Source of the DNA: Streptomyces sp. HUAS YS2
GTDB lineage: Bacteria; Actinomycetota; Actinomycetes; Streptomycetales; Streptomycetaceae
Reading direction: 5' to 3'
Assembly: GCF_033343995.1 (NCBI RefSeq)
Contig: NZ_CP137573.1
Location: 5,985,001 to 6,049,000 of the forward strand
Length of the DNA: 64,000 nucleotides
Part shown: positions 52,390-59,928 of the stretch, piece after piece
How the letters are laid out: each line of letters opens with the position of its first letter
Position numbering within the stretch: position 1 is the first letter of the stretch
Program-made: the position numbers and the translations under genes
The notes under the pieces: generated by a model
Seen by the model: only the letters and a program-made list of their open reading frames with translations
Database searches by the model: none
What the model was told of the DNA's origin: nothing

Positions 52390-55110
52390 GTGGCCGAGAC
52401 AGCATCGAAGAAGACCGAGAAGACCGAAGAGACCCGCCCGCGCCTGCTCCTCATGGACGGACACTCCCTGGCGTACCGGGCGTTCTTCGCACTGCCCGCG
52501 GAGAACTTCACCACCGCGACCGGGCAGCCGACGAATGCCATCTACGGGTTCGCCTCGATGCTGGCGAACACGCTCCGCGACGAGGCGCCCACGCACTTCG
52601 CGGTGGCGTTCGACGTGTCCCGCAAGACGTGGCGCTCGACGGAGTTCCCCGAGTACAAGGCGAACCGCTCCAAGACCCCCGACGAGTTCAAGGGGCAGGT
52701 CGAGCTGATCGGCGAGCTGCTGGACGCGATGCACGCGCCGCGGTTCGCGGTCGACGGCTTCGAGGCCGACGACGTCATCGCGACGCTGGCCACGCAGGCC
52801 GAGGCCCAGGGCTTCGAGGTCCTGATCGTGACCGGCGACCGGGACTCCTTCCAGCTGATCACGGACAACGTGACGGTGCTGTACCCGACGAAGGGCGTCT
52901 CCGAGCTGACCCGGTTCACGCCGGAGAAGGTCGAGGAGAAGTACGGGCTCACCCCGCAGCAGTACCCCGACTTCGCGGCGCTGCGCGGCGACCCGTCGGA
53001 CAACCTGCCCGGCATCCCCGGCGTCGGCGAGAAGACGGCGGCGAAGTGGATCAACCAGTTCGGGTCGTTCGCCGAGCTGGTCGAGCGGGCCGACGAGGTC
53101 AAGGGCAAGGCCGGGCAGAACTTCAGGGACCACCTGGAGGCGGTCAAGCTCAACCGCGTCCTGACAGAGATGGTCCGGGACGTCGAGCTCACCAAGACCG
53201 TGGCGGACCTGGAGCGCGCCCCGTACGACCGCACGGCCGTCGCGCTCGTCCTGGACACGCTGGAGATCCGTAACCCGTCGCTGCGGGAGCGGCTGCTCGC
53301 CGTCGACCCGGGCGCGGCCGAGGAGGCCGCCCCCGCGCCGGCCGCGGGCGTCGAGCTGGACTTCACGGTCCTCGGCTCCGGCGAGGTGGCGCCGTGGCTC
53401 GCCGAGCACGGCGCGGAGCCGCTCGGCCTGGCCAGCGTCGACAGCTGGGCGCTGGGCACCGGCAGCGTCAGCGAGATCGCGCTCGCCTCGGCCGGCGGCG
53501 CCGCCGCCTGGTTCGACCCGAGCGAGCTCGACGAGGCCGACGAGCGGGCGTTCGCCGCGTGGATCTCCGACCCGGAGCGGCCGAAGGTCCTGCACAACGC
53601 CAAGGGCGCGATGCGGGTCTTCCCCGAGCACGGCTGGTCGGTCGCGGGCGTCACCATGGACACCGCGCTGGCGGCGTACCTGGTCAAGCCCGGCCGCCGG
53701 TCCTTCGCACTGGACGCGCTCTCCGTCGAGTACCTGGGCCGTGAGCTCGCCCCGGCGGCCGCGTCGGACGGGCAGCTCGCCTTCGGCGCGGACGACACCG
53801 CCGAGGCGGAGGCCCTGATGTCGCAGGCCCGGGCGATCCTGGACCTCGGAGCCGCGTTCGAGGAGAAGCTCGGCGAGGTCGGCGCGCGGGAGCTGCTGCA
53901 CGAGGTCGAACTGCCGACGTCGGCGCTGCTCGCCCGGCTGGAGCGGAACGGCATCGCGGCCGACCGGGACCACCTGGAGGCGATGGAGCAGCAGTTCGCC
54001 GGTGCGGTGCAGCAGGCGGTCAAGGAGGCCCACGCCTCGGTGGGGCACGAGTTCAACCTGGGCTCCCCGAAGCAGCTGCAGGAGGTGTTCTTCGGTGAGC
54101 TGAACCTGCCGAAGACGAAGAAGACCAAGACCGGCTACACGACGGACGCGGACGCGCTGGCGTGGCTGGCCGGCCAGACCGAGCACGAACTGCCGGTGAT
54201 CATGCTGCGCCACCGCGAGCAGGCGCGCCTCCGCTCGACGGTGGAAGGCCTGATCAAGACGGTCGCGGCGGACGGCCGCATCCACACCACCTTCAGCCAG
54301 ACCGTCGCCGCGACGGGCCGGCTGTCCTCCACCGACCCGAACCTGCAGAACGTGCCGGTACGGACGGACGAGGGCCGCGCGATCCGGCACGGCTTCGTGG
54401 TCGGCGAGGGCTTCGAGGCCCTGATGACCGCGGACTACAGCCAGATCGAACTGCGGGTCATGGCCCACCTGTCGGAGGACGAGGGCCTCATCGAGGCGTT
54501 CGCCTCCGGCGAGGACCTGCACACCACCGTCGCCTCGCAGGTGTTCGGCGTCGAGCGGTCCGCGGTCGACGCGGAGATGCGGCGCAAGATCAAGGCGATG
54601 TCGTACGGCCTGGCGTACGGGCTCTCCGCGTTCGGCCTCTCGCAGCAGCTGAACATCGAGGCGGGCGAGGCACGTGCCCTGATGGACACGTACTTCGAGC
54701 GCTTCGGCGGCGTCCGCGACTACCTGCGCCGCGTCGTCGACGAGGCGCGGGCGACGGGCTACACGGAGACGATGCTGGGCCGCCGCCGCTACCTCCCGGA
54801 CCTCAACAGCGACAACCGCCAGCGCCGCGAGGCCGCGGAGCGGATGGCACTGAACGCGCCGATCCAGGGCACGGCGGCGGACATCGTGAAGGTCGCCATG
54901 CTCGACGTCGACCGCGCCCTGCGGGAAGCGAACCTGACCTCCCGCATGCTCCTCCAGGTCCACGACGAAATCGTCCTCGAACTCGCCCCCGGCGAACGAG
55001 ACACGGTCGAAGCCCTGCTCCGCGACAAGATGTCCAACGCGGTCACCCTCCGAGCCCCCCTGGACGTCTCGGTAGGCGTAGGCCCCAACTGGGACTCTGC
55101 CGCCCACTGA
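52390..55110 (+). CDS. polA: DNA polymerase I
   Basis: 906 aa. 5'-nuclease domain (LLLMDGHSLAYRAFFALP, VDGFEADDVIATLA, GVGEKTAAKWINQFG), a central 3'-5' exonuclease-like domain without the DxE metal residues (LGLASVDSWALG where FDTET would be), and a complete family A polymerase domain with TADYSQIELRV, the O-helix RRKIKAMSYGLAYG and QVHDEIVLE. It fills gaps in repair and removes Okazaki primers; no proofreading is expected. GTG 52390 has GGGAGG 8 bases before it. Upstream residues of the longer frame are Arg-rich and unlike the family. Confidence 0.96.
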   Translation: MAETASKKTEKTEETRPRLLLMDGHSLAYRAFFALPAENFTTATGQPTNAIYGFASMLANTLRDEAPTHFAVAFDVSRKTWRSTEFPEYKANRSKTPDEFKGQVELIGELLDAMHAPRFAVDGFEADDVIATLATQAEAQGFEVLIVTGDRDSFQLITDNVTVLYPTKGVSELTRFTPEKVEEKYGLTPQQYPDFAALRGDPSDNLPGIPGVGEKTAAKWINQFGSFAELVERADEVKGKAGQNFRDHLEAVKLNRVLTEMVRDVELTKTVADLERAPYDRTAVALVLDTLEIRNPSLRERLLAVDPGAAEEAAPAPAAGVELDFTVLGSGEVAPWLAEHGAEPLGLASVDSWALGTGSVSEIALASAGGAAAWFDPSELDEADERAFAAWISDPERPKVLHNAKGAMRVFPEHGWSVAGVTMDTALAAYLVKPGRRSFALDALSVEYLGRELAPAAASDGQLAFGADDTAEAEALMSQARAILDLGAAFEEKLGEVGARELLHEVELPTSALLARLERNGIAADRDHLEAMEQQFAGAVQQAVKEAHASVGHEFNLGSPKQLQEVFFGELNLPKTKKTKTGYTTDADALAWLAGQTEHELPVIMLRHREQARLRSTVEGLIKTVAADGRIHTTFSQTVAATGRLSSTDPNLQNVPVRTDEGRAIRHGFVVGEGFEALMTADYSQIELRVMAHLSEDEGLIEAFASGEDLHTTVASQVFGVERSAVDAEMRRKIKAMSYGLAYGLSAFGLSQQLNIEAGEARALMDTYFERFGGVRDYLRRVVDEARATGYTETMLGRRRYLPDLNSDNRQRREAAERMALNAPIQGTAADIVKVAMLDVDRALREANLTSRMLLQVHDEIVLELAPGERDTVEALLRDKMSNAVTLRAPLDVSVGVGPNWDSAAH

Positions 55111-55139
55111 CCCCTCCACCCCTCCACCCCTCCACCCCA

Positions 55140-55168
55140 CCGCGCCCCCGCCGAGAACGGGGGCGCGG
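55140..55168 (+). terminator. polA terminator
   Basis: Perfect 11-base stem, CCGCGCCCCCG-ccgagaa-CGGGGGCGCGG, 30 bases after the polA stop and following four tandem CCCTCCA units. Confidence 0.8.
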
Positions 55169-55841
55169 CGGGGCGGGACGCGGCGGGGTGGGGCGCGCCC
55201 CACCACGTCGCGTTGCGGCGCGAAGCCGCCGCGGGTGGGCGCGCGAGGCAGTTACGCGCGATGCGGTGCCGCCGTTCCGTTGGATGGGGGCCTGCGGCCC
55301 CGCGCGGCGCGAAGCTGCCGCGGATGCTGCGAGGGGCAGTCACGCGCGATGTGGGGTCGCCGTTCCGGCGGGTGGGGGCCTGCGGCCCCGGGCGGCGCGA
55401 AGCTGCCGCCACGGCGTTCGGGTCAGCAGTGCGACGCGAAGCCGTCGCCGACGGCGTGCCGGGCCGTGCTGCCGAGGATCGCGCGAGGGGCAGTCGCGCG
55501 CGATGTGGGTTCCTCGTTCCGGCGGGTGGGGGCCTGCGGCCCGGGCGGTGCGGAAGCTGCCGCGATGGTGTTCGGGTCAGCAAGTGCGACGCGAAGCCGT
55601 CGCCGACGGCGTGCCGGGCCGTCGCGTGGGGCGCGGAGCGGCCGTTCCGGCGGGGTGCGGGGCCTGGGCCCCGTGCCTGTCTCGCGGCGCGAAGCTGCCG
55701 CTCCGCGGGGTGTGGGGCCTGGGGCCCGTGTTTCTTTTGCGGCGCGGAGCTGCCGCTCCCCGCGGGTGTGGGCCCCGGCCCCACTCGCTCAGCAACTCAC
55801 CAGCCCCCGGCAGGGTTTCGGGAAGGGGCGGGGTGGGGGAG
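55169..55841. repeat. Degenerate tandem repeats downstream of polA (unit about 154 bp)
   Basis: No gene is credible here. Two long copies lie head to tail at 55331-55484 and 55485-55638, both opening with GAGGGGCAGTC, CGCGCGATGTGGG, and then GTTCCGGCGGGTGGGGGCCT; each continues with GTGCGACGCGAAGCCGTCGC and CGACGGCGTGCCGGGCC. A shorter copy of the first half lies at about 55245-55330, and decayed pieces (GCGGCGCGAAGCTGCCGCTC and variants) at 55685-55760. The motif GGCGCGAAGCTGCCG recurs at least five times, and a variant appears at about 56850. All contain hairpin-forming GGGGCCTGCGGCCCC. The region is probably non-coding between convergent genes. Confidence 0.7.
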
Positions 55842-56705
55842 TCACACCCGTTGTGACGGGGCCGCGGGTTCGGGTTCGTGGGGGGTCGTCGACTGGGCGT
55901 CCTCACGGGCGTCGCCCCGGCGCCACACCCACCGCGCCCCCGCGCCGTACAGGACCAGCCCCGCCGCCAGCCCCGCCCCCGCGCCGAAGCAGGCCGTCGG
56001 GACGATGTCGAGCGGCGTCTCGATCCCGCCCCAGTACGCGTACCACCGCACGCACCGGTGCACCACACCCACCGCCACGCAAGCGCCCAGCAGCGACCAT
56101 GCCGCCCACCGGCCCCGGCGGGTCAGGGCCGGCACGTCCGACGCCACCGGCCGCACGCTCCGCAGCCCCGTGCCGACGAACCACGCCAGCACCGCCAGCG
56201 CCACCGCCGACCCCCCGTACTGCAGGTACGTGTACACCGGGAACCCGGCCACCACGTCCCCGAGCACCGGGATCGCCCGCGTCCCCCACCGGTCCAGGTG
56301 CGTGAACGAGTCCCAGACCACGTGCGTCGCGGCGCCGATCACCGCCGAGGGGACGAACCACCGGAGTGCCGGTGCCGAACGCCCCCCGGCGCCCCCGCCC
56401 CGTACGAAGCCGAGCACCCGCCCCCGCCACCGCTCCGGCGCCAGCGCCACCATCGGCTCACGGACCATCAGCCACAAGCCCACCAACGCCGCCGTGATCG
56501 CCACGTCGACCGTCACGACGCCCCACAGCGCGTGCGTGACGTCGCCGAACGGCATCGCCGCCGGGAACACGCTCGCCGCGTAGTACGTCATGTCCGGCGC
56601 GAACGACCCCGCCACGAGAGCCGACGGCAGTAGCGGCCCGCGCCCCGACCCGTCCCGCCGGATCCCCGGCAGCACCGCGGCGGCATGGCTGAGCGTGAAC
56701 GGCAT
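55842..56705 (-). CDS. DUF4184 family membrane protein
   Basis: 287 aa. MPFTLSHAAAVLPGIRR at the start and GAATHVVWDSFTHLDRWG in the middle are the DUF4184 signature, with conserved His and Asp residues reminiscent of membrane-embedded metal hydrolases (PF04307-like). About six hydrophobic segments are visible (VDVAITAALVGLWLMV, SAVALAVLAWFVGTGL and others). ATG 56705 is chosen because the family starts MPFTLSH. Function unknown. Divergent from the transglycosylase gene. Confidence 0.88.
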   Translation of the reverse strand: MPFTLSHAAAVLPGIRRDGSGRGPLLPSALVAGSFAPDMTYYAASVFPAAMPFGDVTHALWGVVTVDVAITAALVGLWLMVREPMVALAPERWRGRVLGFVRGGGAGGRSAPALRWFVPSAVIGAATHVVWDSFTHLDRWGTRAIPVLGDVVAGFPVYTYLQYGGSAVALAVLAWFVGTGLRSVRPVASDVPALTRRGRWAAWSLLGACVAVGVVHRCVRWYAYWGGIETPLDIVPTACFGAGAGLAAGLVLYGAGARWVWRRGDAREDAQSTTPHEPEPAAPSQRV

Positions 56706-56924
56706 GTACGGGCCCCCCGTTTCGTCGCTTCCGGGCGGTCCCGGCGGCGACGCCCAGTATGCGCGACGGTTCTGCGACACACCGGTTCCGGATAGCGGGC
56801 GTCAGCAAGGTGACGAAAGAGTGAAAACCGGTCAAGTGCCGGTGTTCCGCGGCGCGGAGTTGCCGTAGGGTCGCCTGAGTCCACGCGCGGGGAGCGCGAG
56901 TCGACGGGGAGGGGACCCACACCT

Positions 56925-58667
56925 ATGGCAGCGCAATTCGGCCGCCGGCTCCGTAAGGGCGCCACGAGCACGGCGATCGCCGCCGCCGCCGTGGCCGCGC
57001 TCTCCGCCTCGCAGGGGCCCGGCGCGATCCCGCCGCCCTCGGACACGACGGGCGGGGACACGTCCCTCGGTGCCGGCGACAGCACCACGCCGCCGGGCGG
57101 CTCCGCCACCGGCGACTCCCCGTACTACACCGATCTGCCGCCGCTCAACGTGCCCAACGCGCCCGGCACTTCCATAGATCTGCCGGTCGTCACCGGCCCC
57201 GCCGAGGCGGGCATACCCGCGACCGTCCTCGCGGCCTACAAACAGGCCGAGGCGGCGCTGCGGTCCAGTGACCCGGGCTGCAACCTTCCCTGGCAGCTGC
57301 TCGCCGGCATCGGCAAGGTCGAGTCCGGCCAGGCGCGCGGCGGCCGCGTGGACGCCAACGGCACCACGCTCTCGCCGATCCTGGGCCCCGTCCTCAACGG
57401 CGTCGGCTTCGCGAACATCTCCGACACCGACGACGGCGCGTACGACGGCGACGCCGTCCACGACCGGGCCGTCGGTCCGATGCAGTTCATCCCGTCCACC
57501 TGGGCGACCTGGGGCCGGGACGCCAACGGCGACGGCCGCAAGGACCCGAACAACATCTACGACGCCGCCCAGGCCGCCGGTCTCTACCTCTGCGCCGCCG
57601 ACCGCGACCTCGCGGTGAAGGCGGACCTCGACCGCGCGATCCTCAGCTACAACCGGTCGACGGAGTACCTGCACACGGTGCTCTCCTGGTTCGAGTACTA
57701 CAAGCGCGGCACCCACCAGGTCCCGGACGGCACGGGCACGCTGCCCAACGACCGCAGCGACACCCCGGACCCGCAGCCGACGCCGACCCCCACGCCCACC
57801 CCGACCCCGACGCCGCCCCCGACTCCCAAGCCGCCGGTCCCGACGCCGACGCCGACCCCGACCCCCTCGCCGTCGGGCTCCGTGGCCCGTATCAAGGACA
57901 ACGGCACCGACGCGCTCACCGCGCCCGCCGGCGCGCTGTTCACCGCGCGCCCCTCGGTTCTCGCGCTGGACTCGGCGGGCAAGCCGGTCGCCGGACTCTC
58001 CCTGAAGTTCGAGCTGGTGGGCGACACCGACACCCGCTTCGTCGGCGGCGCCACCTCGGCCACCCTGAAGACCGCGGCCAACGGCACCGCCGTCGCACCG
58101 GCCCTGCGGGCCGGAGAGAAGACCGGCACGTTCACCGTCAAGGTCACGGTCGTCGGCCGCAGCCTCGCCGCCGTCCAGTACGAGGCCACCGTCACCGCCC
58201 GCCGCGCCGACGCGCTCGCCCGCACCGCCGACGAGGACCTCAAGGCCACCACCGGCACCGAGTTCGCGGACGCGGTCCAGGTCAAGGCCACGCTCGACGG
58301 CGCCGCCGCCTCCGGCGTCGCCCTCACCGCCACCATGATCACCTCGGCGGAGGACCCGAAGGCCAACGACAAGGGCCCGTACTTCAAGGACGCCGAGGGC
58401 AAGCCGATCCGCACCCTCGCGGCGCTGAAGACCGACGCGAACGGCCTGCTCACCCTGCCCAAGATCTACGCGGACGGCGAGACCGGCACGTTCCTGCTGC
58501 GCCTGACCGCCACTGGCGGCGCGACCCTGACCATCGAACTCGAGGTCACCGCCCCGGCGCCGGCCGAGACGCCGTCGGGTACACCCTCCGAGACCCCGAC
58601 CGGGACGCCGTCCGAGACGCCCTCGGAAACCCCGTCGGACACCCCGGAGCCGACGGCCACCCCCTGA
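56925..58667 (+). CDS. Secreted lytic transglycosylase with Pro/Thr linker and Ig-like domains
   Basis: 580 aa. Signal peptide at 1-30; catalytic SLT-type domain at about 95-275 with Glu133 in LAGIGKVESGQ and AVGPMQFIPSTWATWGRDANG, IYDAAQAAGLYLC, ILSYNRSTEYL; then a (PT)n linker with PTPTPTPTPTPTPPPTPKPP near 285, two Ig/Big-1-like repeats (330-545), and a second Ser/Thr/Pro tail ending TPEPTATP. It cleaves peptidoglycan glycan strands outside the membrane; the linker and Ig domains probably span the wall. GGGGAGGGG precedes ATG 56925. Confidence 0.92.
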   Translation: MAAQFGRRLRKGATSTAIAAAAVAALSASQGPGAIPPPSDTTGGDTSLGAGDSTTPPGGSATGDSPYYTDLPPLNVPNAPGTSIDLPVVTGPAEAGIPATVLAAYKQAEAALRSSDPGCNLPWQLLAGIGKVESGQARGGRVDANGTTLSPILGPVLNGVGFANISDTDDGAYDGDAVHDRAVGPMQFIPSTWATWGRDANGDGRKDPNNIYDAAQAAGLYLCAADRDLAVKADLDRAILSYNRSTEYLHTVLSWFEYYKRGTHQVPDGTGTLPNDRSDTPDPQPTPTPTPTPTPTPPPTPKPPVPTPTPTPTPSPSGSVARIKDNGTDALTAPAGALFTARPSVLALDSAGKPVAGLSLKFELVGDTDTRFVGGATSATLKTAANGTAVAPALRAGEKTGTFTVKVTVVGRSLAAVQYEATVTARRADALARTADEDLKATTGTEFADAVQVKATLDGAAASGVALTATMITSAEDPKANDKGPYFKDAEGKPIRTLAALKTDANGLLTLPKIYADGETGTFLLRLTATGGATLTIELEVTAPAPAETPSGTPSETPTGTPSETPSETPSDTPEPTATP

Positions 58668-58697
58668 CCAGGCCGCGCCGCGCCTCCCTTCTCCCTC

Positions 58698-58730
58698 GCG
58701 CCCCTCCGTCCACACCGGACGGAGGGGCGC
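58698..58730 (+). terminator. Terminator after the transglycosylase gene
   Basis: Perfect 14-base stem, GCGCCCCTCCGTCC-acacc-GGACGGAGGGGCGC, 30 bases past the stop. Confidence 0.9.
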
Positions 58731-58813
58731 AACGTGTTCTCATCTCGCGGCCACGTTGCTACGGTGCCCCAGCCCACCTGACGCCGCATCAGATCGAGTA
58801 CCGGGAGGTCGAC

Positions 58814-58954
58814 TTGCGCGCCCTCGTCGCCGTCGCCATCGGACTGGCTCCTGTCCTCCTCTTCGTCCTGCTCGTCGCGGTGGTGGAGTTGCCGCCCGAA
58901 GGGTCGACCTCACCCAGACCCCTGCTCACGGCCGACCCCGGCCCCAAGAAGTAG
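58814..58954 (+). CDS. 46-aa single-span membrane protein (SPW_0924-like)
   Basis: TTG start with CGGGAGG 5 bases upstream. The protein reads MRALVAVAIGLAPVLLFVLL, continues VAVVELPPEGSTSPRPLL and ends ADPGPKK: one hydrophobic helix (4-24) and a short Pro/Ser tail outside. Streptomyces genomes often carry a tiny protein of this kind, annotated SPW_0924 family, next to a DUF3068 gene; I recognise it from that layout and its length. It precedes DUF3068 by 11 bases and is surely co-transcribed. Function unknown. Confidence 0.7.
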   Translation: MRALVAVAIGLAPVLLFVLLVAVVELPPEGSTSPRPLLTADPGPKK

Positions 58955-58965
58955 GGGGAGAACCG

Positions 58966-59928
58966 ATGCGCCGCCGAGCGAGCCTGGTCCTTCTCGCCTT
59001 CGCCGTGTTCTTCGCCGCGATGGCCCCCACCCTGCGCTGGTACGCCTTCCCGCGGCTGGCCAAGATCCCGTCGAACCAGTACCAGGAGATGGTCCTGGAG
59101 GTGAAGCCGGCGACCCTGCTGAACTACTCCACCCTCAAAGCCGAGAAGGTCGACAAGATCACCATCGTCCAGACCCTCAAGGGCAACGTGGAGGAGTCGA
59201 AGCGGATCGAACGCGACGCCGGCCGCGACGTCGTCGTCTGGGACGCCCTCTCCTACGTGATGGGCCCCGACGGCAAGATGGTCTCCCAGATCCCGGAGCG
59301 CTACATCTTCGACGCCCACACCCAGGACCCGGTCAACGCCACCGGCGAGATGGTCGACGGCGACGCCGTCCGCCGCACCGGCATCGAGTTCAAGTTCCCC
59401 TTCCTCACCGAGAAGCGGGACTACCAGTACTTCGACGCCCAGACCCGCACCGCCGCCCCCATCCACTACAAGGGCACCCGCACCTTCCGCGGCCTGGAGG
59501 TCTACTACTTCGAGCAGACCGTCCCGTGGACCCGCGTCGCCATGCCCAAGAAGATGCCCGTCGAAGGCGTCACCCCCGAGATCGTCAACAGCACCGGCAT
59601 GACCCGCTGGTACAGCACCAAGCGGTCGTTCTGGGTCGAGCCGGTCACCGGAGCGCCCGTCAACGCCGAGGAGGTCCACCAGGAGGAGATGCGCAACGCC
59701 GAGAAGATGATGGGCAAGCCCAAGGTGACCGCCTTCTCCGGCCACGTGAAGATCCGCGACGACTATCTGGACGCCACCGTCGAGATGGTGAAGTCCAACC
59801 GTCTGATGGTGCTCATGCTGGTCTCCTATCTGCCCTGGAGCTTCACCGTCCTGGCGCTGCTGCTCCTCGGTCTCGCCCTCTGGCTGGAAGCCCGCGGACG
59901 CCGCCCCCGCGTCCTCACTCCCTCCTGA
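58966..59928 (+). CDS. DUF3068 (PorA-like) membrane protein
   Basis: 320 aa. One N-terminal helix (LVLLAFAVFFAAMAPTL) and one C-terminal helix (WSFTVLALLLLGLALWLEA) enclose a large, probably extracellular, beta-rich domain (ERYIFDAHTQDPVN, PIHYKGTRTFRGLEVYYFEQ, TGMTRWYSTKRSFWVEPVTG). This is the DUF3068/PF11271 family of actinobacteria, sometimes called porin PorA-like, without a proven role. GGGGGAG lies 5 bases before ATG 58966. Its end overlaps the convergent hrpB gene by 14 bases. Confidence 0.9.
   Translation: MRRRASLVLLAFAVFFAAMAPTLRWYAFPRLAKIPSNQYQEMVLEVKPATLLNYSTLKAEKVDKITIVQTLKGNVEESKRIERDAGRDVVVWDALSYVMGPDGKMVSQIPERYIFDAHTQDPVNATGEMVDGDAVRRTGIEFKFPFLTEKRDYQYFDAQTRTAAPIHYKGTRTFRGLEVYYFEQTVPWTRVAMPKKMPVEGVTPEIVNSTGMTRWYSTKRSFWVEPVTGAPVNAEEVHQEEMRNAEKMMGKPKVTAFSGHVKIRDDYLDATVEMVKSNRLMVLMLVSYLPWSFTVLALLLLGLALWLEARGRRPRVLTPS

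Noticed and set aside
55245..55760. Possible CRISPR array in the repeat region
   Set aside because: The units are about 154 bases, diverged and adjacent without unique spacers, and no cas genes are present.
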